The notes beneath the pieces are model-generated. The model had not been told where the DNA came from. It ran no database searches and worked only from the letters and a program-made list of their open reading frames with translations. Below are positions 14,032 through 28,500 of a DNA stretch of 64,000 nt, piece by piece. This DNA is from Dromaius novaehollandiae (taxonomy: Eukaryota; Chordata; Aves; Casuariiformes; Dromaiidae): positions 38,142,563 through 38,206,562 of the forward strand of contig NC_088100.1 of NCBI RefSeq assembly GCF_036370855.1. The letters run 5' to 3'. The position numbers and the translations under genes were made by a program. Each line of letters opens with the position of its first letter. The first letter of the stretch is position 1.

Positions 14032-17000
14032 AGATACAAGCACTTCAAACAAAACACCATTGGGAGCATTAAATTACTTCTATCTTCATTTTTAATAATC
14101 TCCTATTTGTAGTAGTATTTATTCATAAATCCTGTTAACAGAGCCACTAAAATAATACTCACAGGATTTAAAAAAAAAAAAAAAAACAGACATTCATCTT
14201 TTCTTCAGCAGAATTTTTTAAATTATTGTGGTTCTTGTAGAACTGTCAATCACTAAAGAAAAAAATTATTATACACAATTAGGAAAAGCTCTCTTACCTT
14301 ATGGGGTTGTGGATAGGTGGATCTTCAGTTCCTTTATATCCAGCTCTTTTGATACCAGTACCTGGTGAATTACTCGCACATTTTCCTTCTTCTGTTACAA
14401 GATTGCGGAATGACTTTGGCAAAGGAATATGTAATGAAGATGCCCTTATAAAAACAAAAGCAAAACAGAAGGCCATTCATTTTATACTTGCATTTTCCAA
14501 AATTCCATTCTATTCCACATTTCAGATAGTAGCAAGGATCTTTTGAGTTAGAAAATACAGTATTATTTAGCTTTTGTATCTCACCATTATACCTGCTAGT
14601 CCCCATCTGCTAAAAGAACTCACTTTAGGTCAAATGGGTAAACATCAGATAATTTCAGCTCTCTGAGATTAAGTATGCATATTTGGCTATGTTAGAATTA
14701 ATAGACACAGCTGTTCGACTTCTGAAATTTAGGTCCTGTTTAAGACATGATGGCAGCCTAGGATGCACAGGATGAGAGACTCTTGAAGACAGACTTCATT
14801 TTGTATTTTTCAATAGCAAGCAGGGCAACTCCTAGTTTCACTCCAAGTTTCAATACTATCCCCACCCTATTCATAGGTTGTACTGCTGCAAATATTCTCT
14901 GTAAAATAAGTATCTGTGAGAACAGAAAAATAAATAGTATGGAATTTCATTAGGAGGAAAAAAGTTCTCCCTCTTTCCTCCCTCTAGTCTATTCTTTAAA
15001 AAATAAAAAATAAAAAAAAAGCATTTTATTTTCATAGACACCCTGTCTCAGACAAGCTACATCTTCCCTAAAAGCATTAATCTTTGAAAAGTGTCCAGAT
15101 AAATTGCACAACGCTCTAATTCTTTTGCTGAAAATGTTACAGCATGCCATCATGCAAGTCAAGTATACCTGAGCCTCTTTCCTGAAGATACCGAATTCCC
15201 TGAACCTGCTGGAGGCTCTCTAAATCCCTTACTCCACTGTGAAATCTGTGAAACTGTCCAATGAGCTTCCTTTTGTTTTACTTGCATAAGTATAATGTGC
15301 ACTGCTACTGAACTAGAACCTGCACATTATCTTTCAAAAATAAAACAGCTCCAAGTATGAAAATATAGCCATTTAGAATGATAGCTATTCTCAACACATT
15401 TTGATCCAAAAGCTTTTTTGCTTACAACAATCAAGAAAATTACCACCAGTTTCTCCACTCCCCCATCAAGATATTGGGTACAGTTCTTCAGATATTTGCA
15501 TATATTTAACTTTACTAACCACAACAGTCCCACTCATTTCAAAGAGCTATTCGCAAAACATCAAACACACAAAATAAGTATAAGAACAGATCTGCCCATT
15601 GTCTACACAAAGAAATAACAGATCAATTGTAAATACTATTGATGTAAAACAAGCTGCCTATACAATGCTTACTGTCTACGCAACTACGATAAGGAGGGGA
15701 GCATCCAAACTGAAGACTTTCAAGCTACCTTTATCTGCCACACAAATTAGGATAGCAAACATAATGAAATTTCAATTTTTTGCTTTGCGGGAGAGCTCTA
15801 AAATGCTGCAACAAAAGCATCCAAACACCATACATGAAGCCTTATGCCAGACCACTGGCCTTAAGTTTCTCGTATACTGCATGAGCAATTCAAAAGGAAT
15901 AAAAAGCAGAACAGGAATCTTCTAGAAGCAGAGGCTTGGGAGTTGTTCTGCACATCCCCTATTCCCACTGCCATCTGGCATACAAGAGTCTGGGCAAGTG
16001 TTTGGCCAGAACTTCCCCAAGCTTTTACTATTCCCTGTTGGCATATGGCACCCTTGGGATCTGCTGTCAGAGAATCCTCTTCTGCTAAGTAGCCTACCCA
16101 TTGTCATTCAAACTTCCGTACTGCAATCACATCCTGCTGCAACATAGCACAAAAAACAATCTGTTGTTCCCAACTTGTGGGCCTACACAATGCAATGCTG
16201 ACAGCTTAAAATGTTTTTCACCAATATGATTTTTCCACTCAAAATTTAAGTTGTCTCATGTAGCATTATTTCTACCTAAATGCTGACAAACTGAAGACCT
16301 AGATGTTAAAATACACAAGTATCATATATATTGTTAATTCTCAAGAGAGAAACTTTAACCTGCTTTATTCCTCTGTTCTTGAAAGGCCATAGGCTCTCCT
16401 GAATAACAAACAGAATAACAACAGGATCAAGACAGGTTTGGAAAACTAATAAGGTTAGTATCTGTCTCTTTTCTTGCATGACATGCTCTCGAAGTATTCC
16501 CAGTGTGAATTTTTTTTCCTCCTTCCTTCCACCATTCTTAAAAGGATGTAGTGTAGCTTCAGTCCCGCCTCCCCCAACGATGAAATTGGAGGTTTCTTTT
16601 GGCAGAAAAGATAGAGCATGTTGTATGATGTACTTTGTCTTTCAGTCAACCAAAAAAGAGTCGGAAGGTCCCACACCCGTCTGGCAAGTGTTCTTGCTGC
16701 ACATCCAAGATGAATATCTTATTTCACTGGAACACAAGTTCTATGTTTTTCAATATATTGCATGCATGGAAAGCTCAATCTGTTGCCAGAAGCACTCTAA
16801 CAGTCCATTTTAAATTTACAGAATAGAACTTTGCAAATATGATATTCGAGCAGATGAGTACTTATCATTCTACTTTATATACAAAAATGAGTGCAGACAG
16901 CTAGCAGAAGCAATCGAACAATTTATGGCTTGCCTAAAACAGCTTAAGGTTCATTTAACAAATGCTCTTTACCAACAGCTAGGCAAAATTTGAAATATTT

Positions 17001-20000
17001 GCATACTCCTCACTGATTCTTCGCTTGAACTCTTGGGCCATCACCATTTTCCGGATTAGCAGCCAGAGGAAGGCTGCAGAGGAACATTTAGAATCATGTG
17101 TGACCACAAGAACATTAAACTGGATTCTATCCTCCAAAAGTATACATTGGCCTTCACTTAAGATTGTCTATATAGCACAGTAGAGCCCTGCTACTTTCAA
17201 AAACCATTTAATCAGAACCTTAAGGATACACTACATTTTCTAGAGTTATCTAAGCAAATTCCAAATAAGTCCACACTAGCTTTTAAAGTACAAGCAACCG
17301 TTCATAAGCAATTAGTAGTTTAAAATTAAACTACATTCAATTGGTAGAGAGAGTAGGTGAATAGTATGAAAAGTCAACCTATTCAGATATCAAACTAAGG
17401 AAGTTACGCTCTCTGTGCATTTTTTAATGCCCTTTAGCAGAGCTGCTCTTCCTATTCCCAGTATCCAGAAGTAAGTTATCTAACTTGAGGCATCTAAGCT
17501 CATGTGCTTAAGTCAATTTAGGACAGATACTTGCCCTAAAAAGCCACTTATCTTAAACTCAAAAACAGGCCTTCAGGAACCAAAACCAACCTATTGCACA
17601 AGTCTGAATAAGTAGATAAGCTACACAATGTCCTGCAAAGCCTAATTCAGGCTTCGTTGTATTTAAAAGTTGTTTATGGAGGTTGGAGACACCCACAGGT
17701 ACATCTTCCTGTAGAGGAGCCCTCTCATAGTCTTCTCTCAGCACCTGAGTTCTGAGGGAGACAAATACATAAACTGTAGCTTTAAGATGGTTAGCATAAC
17801 AAAAAAGAAAGCTAACTGATAACATTTATAAGATGGCTAGTTCAAACTGCTCATGTAATGCCTAGACCAGCAATCACCAACACTGGCACCAGCCATGGTA
17901 GGCTTGGTTTGGGGAAGTTCCTTTGAAGACTCTAGAGAAGAGCCATTAGTGACTACGGATCAGAACGGAGAGACTGTGAACCGACACATGCAGGCCCTGG
18001 TCCAGCCCAGTAAAAGCACATCTGATCAGTGACAGCTACCCTCTTGCATCAGCACAGACACCTTTTCAAGCTATCAGTTGGGTAGTGAGCAGGATGACTA
18101 CTTCTCTGCTATTGCAACACAGTCTCCAATGTATAAAAAGGTGGTGGTCTCATAACAACAGGTTAACTAGTGTGCGAATCAGCCCATGTGACTGTGTTCG
18201 TAAGACAGTATATTGTCATTGCAGGTGTTGGGTTACATGTTGTTTAGTGCATAACTATAACATTAGCAATAAGATTAAAAACAGTAGCTGGAATATTTTT
18301 TTTATGTAATAAGGGATAGTAAAACTCAATATTCCTTGTGTTGGTCACCATCTGATTCAACCGTCAGTGTCTCTGTGCAAATTTTTAAATCAAATCAAAT
18401 CTATAGTTGCCCTGTGACACCTCCAGTAACTAAGCTAAATAATAAATTTGCTCCTTGACCTGCAATATCAAGTGAATCCTATGTAAAGGAAGTAATATGT
18501 TCTTTGGAGCACTCCAAGTGATCCATGTCAAGGATTCTGAAATTCATCCACTCATGAAAATTAGTTAAGACAAATCCTACGATGTGAGAAAACAGTTTGC
18601 TCCCATTGTAAATGTACCAGTTACAGTTCAGTTGTCAGAATGAGTTACTTTGAGGTTAAAGATTCAGACTCTACCTGTCTCTTCTTCAAGAGAAAAAAAA
18701 TAGTCCACTTTGCCCAAGGTTACATCAGGATAACGTTTTTGGTGGGCCAAGGTGGGGTGGGGTGGGGGGGAAAGGAAGGCAAGCAGAGGCAGAGGGAACA
18801 AATAAGACCCTAAATTTTGGTACTAAGTGTGCACAGATGAAAGCAAATTGAGAAAGCAGATATCAAGTCCTGCTTGTATAGGCCAAAAATTCTGACTTTT
18901 CTTAGATTCACTTGAAATGTGTTGGATGCATTTTTAAAATTAGGTCATCTTAGGCAGTTAATTTTTGTAAATAACTGCTGTAGTAGCATAGGTCCATAGC
19001 TTGTAATTTGGACCCTGGAAACATATAACCAACTCTTTTAGTTATAATCAACCCATGATACACAAAAGTCTAGAGAGCAGATTTCTTGACCCTGCTCTCA
19101 CTGATCTTTGGAGGAGTCCTCACCATCACTGCTTTTATCATTACTCAAAGGCCACTTCATGCCACACTACCTTGAATTCACCACACATTCATCCACTGCA
19201 GTATTTGTCATTCCAGAGCAGACTTGCATGATCTTTGAGATGCACTATAAAATAGTAAAGTCCTTTAACCGTAAGGCTGATTGTATGGTATGGTGTCACT
19301 AGAAAGTAAGCTTGTTCTAGTGTCATAACTTAAATACTGTATTTTGAAAATTTATACTTCAGAATCAATTATCATCTGGTTTATAACACACAGGTTTGGA
19401 ATGATTACAACACTCACTCTCCTGTAGATTACTGATAAATATTTTGAACACCAACTCTATTTTACCATTGTTTATGTTCTGGGATATAACTGTTATTACA
19501 AAGGTCTTAAACTTGAATAAGATAATAGCATACCAACAGATCTATGTGAAATCTCTAATAAACCTAAGAGCGCTCCAAACTCAAGATGCTGATCCTATTG
19601 GTATTCATCCAACAATGAAAGATGAGATGACAGCAGAAATATAAAATGAAGCAGGTGGTTCTAGATGTTACCCTAAATCTTTGATGCCAAATGCCTCTCA
19701 TGAAGCAATTACTGCCAGGAAGCAGTCCACCTTTTCTTAGCTAGCTAGCTGTTTACTTTTTTTTCCTCCCCTCTCTCTCTCCTCTCCATACATTCATTAA
19801 ATCGCTACCAAGCTGTATGTTTTATTTAAATTTACAGGAGCACAGCAGAAAGGCAAAAACTCAAGCAGATGCATACTACACTTCTTTCAGAAAGGAGCAA
19901 CCAATACATACAGAGGAACAAAGGAAGGAGGGACAAAAGAAACAAGAAGCTATAGCTCAGATCTTGGAAGATAGATTTAAAAATAGATACCTACCCTTTG

Positions 20001-22560
20001 AAAATAGACTATTTTATTTTGAAATCTATCCAAAACATAAGGAAAACTACTACATTAGCATTTAAAGCAACTAAGCTATCTAGAAAAGATTTCATTTAAA
20101 AATGGGGCTATTGTTGCAGATAAGTAGCAAGGTTTTCTTGAGGCACAAACAGGTAAGCTCTAGAGAGAGCAAAATGACTAAGATTCTCCTACAGTACCAA
20201 TACACAAACAAGGTGCAACAAAAAGCTGGACCTTCCTGAATAGGGAAAGGCAAAGAACTGCTCTGTGTTTACCTCAAGTTAAGCTCAAGCATGTAGGTAT
20301 TTATTTTGCAGTAACTAAAACACATTAAATTCACATAGCTTTACTTGGGGCAACTTGTCTTACTCCTCTATGCTTTCATCCAACACCAACGGTATTTGTG
20401 AAACAAAGTCTAAATCAGGACAGCACCTCATTACATTCATTGTTGTAAAGATAGTTCTTGAGCACATGATACATCCATTATTCTATCAGATATAGTGATA
20501 TTAACTTTGACATTTAAATTGGGCATAATCAGCATTAAAAGACATTTTAAACACATCACACGCACACTCACCATAAGAATTCTTAATATTAGCATCCATC
20601 ACTCCCCTCCAGCTAGCGACCCCTTAGCGTTCACACTTTGTTATCTATATTTTGGTCCGTACTTGCTCTACTCCAAAGTCATTTTGGCCATTCTCCCCCA
20701 GCTGTTCTCAAAACAGAGGAAAATAGCATACATAACATTTTTTAAGAAGTTCTGAAACTTTGTCAGGAATACATTATGTCCTAACATCTTCCTTTTCCTA
20801 TACTTCACTTTGATGCTGTCCACAAATACCACATCACACACAGTCAAGGGCCAGACAGGATGATCTTCTGACTCACTATAGCAAAATTTTAAAGTGTTAA
20901 ACTACAGCCACTACATTTCCTTCCCCCTTTGAACATCTAGTTTACTACCAAATGGAGACACAAATAGCTCAACACTAGTCTCTTGTAATGAACATAACCT
21001 AGGTTATTTTTATTTAAGAAACAGCTTCTGAGAAACTACTCAATGTGAAAACCCTCCACAGCAACAAAAGTGATAGCTGAATCATAACATACCATGCATT
21101 TCCTAGTTTTGCAACTTTCGTAGGTGTGGGTGGTGTGGTCATTACTGGAGCAGTCTCCACGCTGCTAGTTACTGATCCATTATCTTTTGCTGCCAGGGCA
21201 ATCATCTTCCTTTGCTTCTGAGAAAGCCTGATTCCATGAGAAGCCATTCTGCTGTGAAGCGGTATTGCAAACACAGAAGATGTAAGAAGACCAGTGTCCT
21301 TTAAAACTACTCTCCTCTAATTTTGAAAATTAAACTGAGGAATATTTCTTCCCTAGATCAAGCTACTTATTGTTCAGAGTACCAAAAGGGTAATACGGGT
21401 AGGGCTTTTTCTTTTTTTTTTTTTTTTTTGGGGGGGGGAAGGTTGGGGGAGGCAGGGGGAATAAAAGGAGGATTCATGAATATCAGGAGGGGTAAAAAGA
21501 ACAGCATTAAATAACTATTCATCACACAAATTCCTACGAATGAATGAAAACATGCAGAGTAGGAATCAAGTCTCCAGTAAAGATGGAATACCACCAGGTA
21601 AAGATTATATTCTGATTTTGTGACTTCTTAGAGACTGCCAGAAACCCAGCCCCCTTAAATGAAAAATACTTGTGCATAGGAAATATATACAATAGAATAT
21701 AGCCTTTTTTAATATTTGTAGTAATTTGATTTCTAATTTATTTGGATTCTCCCACCTCAGCAGTTTGGTTCACAGCTTCTGAACCTATCCAAACAGCAAC
21801 CCTTTATTGACCATTAAACAAAATGAACAAAAAATACCACAATTTCCTTCAATTTAATGTAAAGCACTTAAAAATGACAATAGGCATACATAATGTGTCT
21901 CTTGTGAAACAAAGTATTTGAGCTCAAAGCTTGTTGGAGGGCTCCAGGATTATTTCCTAGCTCTCCTTTCTAGCAGCATTACATTACAAAGATCACGCAA
22001 GTCACCTCTCCAGTCCTCTTCCATGCTTCTCCATTTAAGAAACACTAGGTTTAATCCACTGCCTCCTGAAAGCACACATTTCTCGCATGGTATTTGAGGC
22101 GCTTCTCAGAGCAAGAAGCACCCTTCCCTCTAACTGAGGAAGAATTATCAAACATGTCAACATCTGGGTGGTAGGGGAGGTCAAAGGACTTGAGCAAGAG
22201 AAACACTTCAGAATCAGTAACAGTACTGGTCCACAAGTAGTTTCCTAAGTGCTATGAACAAGAGTTAAATCTTTTTGGCTGGAAACATGAAAGCTCAACA
22301 GAGCAGACCACTGATATAACATACCAGTTTAGTAGTTTTCTTTCATATTCCTAATGATAAGGACATGCAATTGGCAAAGCAGGGTGAGAGTAACAGAAGG
22401 GATAAATTTTGAATGCTCACAGAAAAACATCATAATGAAGTAAACGAAGCTGTTGCAAAACAAAAAGGAAAACTTTTCTCCTGCTTGTTTTAAACTCTGA
22501 ATTGTCTGAACCACTAAGATAATTCATAATAGCCTGCTCTATCACATTTTTCTTCTATAG

Positions 22561-22595
<35 letters not shown>

Positions 22596-25500
22596 AACCC
22601 TGAATTTGTCTTTGGCATGGTTCCACATTTCTGCATATTTTCTTCAATTTCCATGATGGTTCTTAAATCCATAGCAGGAGGGCTGGCGGGACTAAATGAA
22701 TAATAAAAAGTTACCTTACAAGGCACTCATTTTTACTTACACTCCACAGTTCCAACTTTCACTGAAATCCTCTAAATCATACATAAGATTGGTAAACAGA
22801 GGTATAATTTATGTCTGTTTCCTCAATTATGGCAAACCTCAAATAGAATGCTTCTGACAAAACTTTTATAAATATATACATATTTAAGAACACACTACAA
22901 AAATACTTTCAAGACTCATTACATTATGAAAAAAAAAGTGAACTCTGATTACTTTAAAAAAAGTTAGATACCCAAATCCAGGATACTTATTTAGTAGTCA
23001 ACTGCTCATGTTAAGTATTAGAGGCTGGTTACAGCTGTTTCACAGAGGCTGAATTAGATCTTCCTTCGAAGAACAGGATTAATATTTCACATGGCAAGAA
23101 TACCACCATTGGCAAAATTAGTAATTTTGCAACTAGTAATAGTCTCACAGTTGGAGAAACAGTTTCTTATTTGTAAATGACCTAGTTCTAAACTTTCACA
23201 GAAATGTAAGTGAATTAAATCCAGATATTTCTAAACTTTTGAAGACATCTGTAAATTAAGTTGTTACAACTAGACTCAAACGCAAACAGACTTTGAAACC
23301 AGCCATAAGCAGCACTGTCTGTCTGTTCGTTTGTCTCTCTTTCCCTCCATAAAACCAGCTGTCACAGGCTAACTAGTAAACTAACAAGTGGGAGGTCACA
23401 CCAAACCCAATTATCACTGATCCTCAATAGTACCTCAACCGAATACACTGGAGTATTAATCCTTAAAATACTCTACACAACACTGCTGCCAGCTTTTCCT
23501 TGACATCATGCTAGTAGTACTAGAGAAAAAGAGGAAAGAGTACAGGGGGAACCTGTAAAAGCACAGAAACACTGTACCAAAGTTCTACAGTTTTATCTGT
23601 TCCCTTTCCATGTAATCCTCTAAAAATGCTCTGAAAGAACTGTAAGATAGCAGAGGAAGGTAGTCCTTCTTCCAACCACTACAAAGGCTAAAGAGTTGGT
23701 TGGGGGGACACATTACCATCTCCACACACTCTCCTATGTCTGCACAACTATGTGAAGGGACAACACACAGCTGGAATGGACCCTGCTTGCCAAATGAAAT
23801 AGTTCAGAGTTAAGACTTAATTTTTACAACTGTATAACCTGTATTCACAAAGCTTATTAGCCACGAACCAAGAGAGGCTGGGAACAATCTGATAAATTAT
23901 TGCTATACAATTCCCTAATCCTTAAATGCTCCTCTCTGGATCCTTTATAGGCAACCGTCAGAGGCAGAACACCAGGTAAGACAGACTTTCAGTCTAATAC
24001 AGTATGCTGAGCTTATGTATGCAGATATTGCTAAAAATAAGAATCAATAATCCATTTATTACAGTATCAGTTAAAGCTGAGGTGCTGATTCTTCAGAGAC
24101 CATTTAAGTCAAAAGACGTAGCTTAAAAATGTCAAAGTACAATGGCACTTCTATTGGCTTCAGCAACACTATGCTGTAAAACACAGTATTTTGGTCTCAT
24201 TCTACAGAAAGTTGCCAAATATTTTACATAGGGTTAATCAAGCAGGCTTCTAAAAAACAAAAACAAAACAAAAAAACAACCAAAAACTTCTAGGCCTTTT
24301 TTTAAAAATGTATCTATCAATTCCTTTTCCAAACAAAAAGTTTAAGGAAATCTATCAGTTTTCTTTCTGTTAGTCCGCTGAAATTCTTAGTTTACACGTC
24401 AAGTTCGTAGCACCTGGTGCACAATCAGTTTGAAAAGCTTTTTACTCTGAATAGACAATTAATAGCATTTGTTACCAAATAAAGAACACTGATTGCAAGT
24501 TAAATAAGTACCACAATTATTACTCCACCTGAAACTAGTAGCAACCCAATTGGGAGAGCTTGCAGAGTTGGTTTTGGTACTGGGAATGGACTGTGGAACA
24601 GACTGTGCCAATGCCGATGATCCCTCGCATGACTTCACCTCTTTGATAGGTTTAGAGGCTTTAATACCCTGACTACATGGTTTGTCCTTCATCTAAAAAA
24701 AGACAGAAACATGTTGCACAAATATTTACATTTTTTTCACTTAGAAAAAAGGATAATGTTACAAGCAACTTGAACGACATGTATACGTGAAACATTTTAA
24801 AGAATACATCAGAAACAGACAGCATCTTAGTTAATTCCCTAATGCTCAGTCTGCTTTTTTTCTTTTTTTTTTTTTTTTTTTTTCCTTCATGCTTCACCCT
24901 GAATCACCTAAGTGCAAATATGCTTCTTGGTAATTGAAAACTGACTCTGAGATGTGCATTTCCAAAGCTGTGACAATTATGCACACAGAATTCTCTATAC
25001 TTTCAAGCTTATTGCTCTTTGCCAGTTATGCCTCAGTTATCCTACACAGTACTTCTATCCAACTACAATAGTCCAGGAACATTAGGGTTTTTCTTGAGTT
25101 TTTTGTCTGAAGTTTTTGCTTTATATTTTAAATGAAGAAATGGGTAAAGACTTCACAGAATTGTTATTTTGGGTTGAGATTTTATAAACAGTGCAGCACA
25201 TAAAATTATGATACCACATGAATAAACCACCCTCAGATGACTTAATAGGAAATACTTATTTTTATTTATTTTATCAGACAAACAATACTTAAAGCAAGTT
25301 CTCTGTTCCCTTTTAAGGGCAATTGCTTCTCAAAAAACACTCCCAAATGCAAATCTTGCTTTTTATGGATTAGATATATATAGAAATACACACAAAATCA
25401 ACTAGTGAAGAAGGAAGAATGTGAATTGCTAGGAACAAAGACAGCCAACCTCAGTCCTCTCTGGATGAAATCCTTTTGTGAAGTCAGGGGACTGCAAGTC

Positions 25501-28500
25501 TCTTGGGCTACTCAATCCTGCATAGCTACCTTCAGAGTCAGATGTTAAGAGTTCTGGAAGCGATTCCACAGAGTTAGTTTTATCCAATTTTACTGAGCCT
25601 AAGAAATAAGAATAGAGAGCATGACAATTGTATCATGAAAGCAGGACTAAACAATGCTAAGAAAAAAAAATATATTCTGAATATAGAACAACCAAAGATT
25701 TAACTAGTCTAGTATGCTAGACTGTAAAAACTGCAAGCAACCTATAATGTTTTAAATGTTTTTGCAGACTGAGATTATTCCCAGCTTCCTCTCTCTGCCT
25801 CACAAAATACAGGCTTAGGAAAAAACACAGAAACTGTTCTGTTGAAAATAAATGCTTCTACTGTATTTTGAATAAAAAGTGACTAATTTAATTATTTTTG
25901 ATATTCTAGGAAAAAAAAAGAATGCTAATAGAAATGTTCCACTTATTAAAGACACAAAGGGAAAGTACCATTAACTTTGTTTGACACAAAACACGTTTTT
26001 ACAGAATATGAACTTTGGGCACAATCTTAAGATGACAATCTTCCTTTCAAACAAAACTGAACTTGATAGATTTCACTACGCAAATTCAATTGCGGGTGTC
26101 CACCAGAAAGAAAAAAATCTTTTCAAGATTTGCTTATTAAATTATAGAAATCACATTATTTTACATATTAAACTTGATGTTCTATTTTTATACCTGAATG
26201 AAACCTCTTTCCCACTGACCTGTAGAGGCTGGACTCTGAATGATATCTGATAGATTATACCCTCCAGAGCTGTCAGATCGTTTTCGTGGCTTCTTTTTTG
26301 CTTTTGTTTTTGCTCTTTTGAAAAGGGCTTCCCTATTAAAAAAGGGGAGATTAAAGCAGTCAGGAAATAAAGTCTCAGAACTATTAGCATCAACATCAAG
26401 TTTTTCAGGCAGCAGCTGCAGTTAGACTTTTAAATAGTAATAGCTGCTCCCAATAGCTGCTTGCTCCTGCTTTGGTGCTACCACTGCTTGCACATTGGCA
26501 CAACTTTGTAGTAAACAATTTGAAAAATAATCTAGGTGGAAGAGAAAAATTCTTTTCCATCTAGATCTGGTCCACTGCACAAACACTTCTGCTGAGACAG
26601 TGGTTGATACAGTGGATGATACAGCAACTGCACAGGCTGGCACTGCCACCTAGGTCAGATTAAACCAACTACACGTTGGAGCAACTGACAGAAAGCAAAA
26701 TAGCAGTTGTTCCCCAATGCAAATATTGACACTACTACTACAACAGAGCAGGTACATGGTCATGTTACCAAAATGCCACTTTTTTTCTATACATACTAGG
26801 AATACTGAAATCAAACAAAAGGTGTCTTTAATTCTGGCAAAACCATTAGAGCTTCAGAAGAGCTTTACAACACAGAATTACAACTACTACAGCATCTGTA
26901 TTTCAAAAAGCTTCTACTCAACATTTGTGGAGTACCTATATACAAACTTATTAATTCCTGCACCAGTACTGTACCTTAAACTGTTTTTTTAAATCCTTCT
27001 ACTCCCCTATCCACAGAGTAGGTTAGGTAGCTGTTAAGATCCTCATGTAGTCTTTAAAAAGGCTGAAAGGCTTGTAGTCTAATACAAAATAGCCTCTCAG
27101 TTGCCTTGATCTACTAGCCCTTCTCTGAACCAGTTCAGTTAGCATAAACTTTTCTTGATACAAGTGGTCAGAACAGTACACAATATTCCAGGCAATTCAT
27201 CTGTACAGTGACATTATTTTTTTCTATCTCTGTTCGGAACATGCTGCCAAGTCATCCTATCAAATTTTTCATAGTTGTGATAATGTCGCAGTCAAGTTCT
27301 CCAGTTAAAAAAAAAAAGTACAAAAAAAGTTAGCGTATTTATTATTTGTTTGTTACAGAACTGTTAGACAAAAGCAGCATATCAAGTTAGCCTGCCAAGA
27401 CACTGCAGATTCCATCACCTCCACGTCTATAGAAAAAATTTTGAGAGGCAGAATAACGGAAGTCTATAAACCAACCAAGGCCAAATTACCAATCTACAGT
27501 TGATTTGATCGCATTTCCTAACATTTCTTAAATACAGGTAGTTTGTTTTGTTATTCTCCAGCCAGCCAGTATCCACTTTAAACTGACAGATTGAGAATTC
27601 TTGCTTCAGAACTTGCTATTTCACAGGACAATTCTGTTAAGATTCAGAAACACAGATTTTCACCTTTTTCTAAACAGATTTACAGTATATTAAACTCTCC
27701 ATTTTCTTTTCTCTTGGTCTTTCCCAATTCAGTTAAGTTCAATGAACTCTGCAGTTGATCGGTACACATGCAGGTGCTCTTAAACACACAATGCCCAAGC
27801 GTTACTGTGAATATTCATTTTGCCACCTTTGCTCACATCTTTCTTATAAATTTAAAGTGCCCCACTGCAGTTCTGCAACATTTTGCAGGGGATAGAGAGC
27901 AGTCCAAAACCTCCATTCCTTCTATTTCTTCATATTTCAGTTTTGAACCCAAGGGAGTCAGGCATCATCCAAAGCGTATAGATACCGTATATAGATCACA
28001 CGGTTAAAGATGAAAAAACAGGTACTCTAACAAGGAATGAAAAGATAAAACTTACTGAGAATTTTGTTCTATATTAATTTCTTCCTTTAAAAAGACAAAG
28101 TTTTCTCCATCTTCAGGGTCCAAAGAACTTATGTCAGGTCCATCTGGATATGGAGTAATTACTCTCCTGACCATAGCTGGAATCTGTAATTTTAAAAGCT
28201 GTTATTCTACTTCTGTGTTAGCAAGTATACGATCTCTTGTAGAATGACCAAAAATGACAGTCATTCATAACATTTTCTACAAATCATGTAATAAATAATT
28301 AAAAAAAATAGTTTACAAACTTAAGTTACATCTTTAAGTAAAGCAAAACTGGTATTTAAATGACAGACTTGGAATGCACATAAATTTCCACCGCCCATAA
28401 CTCCTGACAAAACAATGCTTCAGGGTTACACGAACAATAATCTTTTACTACTATACAGTTAAAGAACACTGGATTGTAATTTACCTTGGTTATCCCCTTA

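Larger units (their letters stand above)
5666..14297 (-). other. IBTK: IBTK intron 26, the longest intron
   Basis: 8.6 kb holding the CR1 copy at 8640-10100, (TA)n, (GGAA)n and (CA)n microsatellites, the 23-bp minisatellite and a GC-richer patch at about 12470-13380 with an 11-base C run. No coding exon recognised. Confidence 0.8.

Noticed and set aside
15599..15925. 108-codon plus-strand frame in intron 25
   Set aside because: No family resemblance, no splice context, AT-rich intron background; probably chance.
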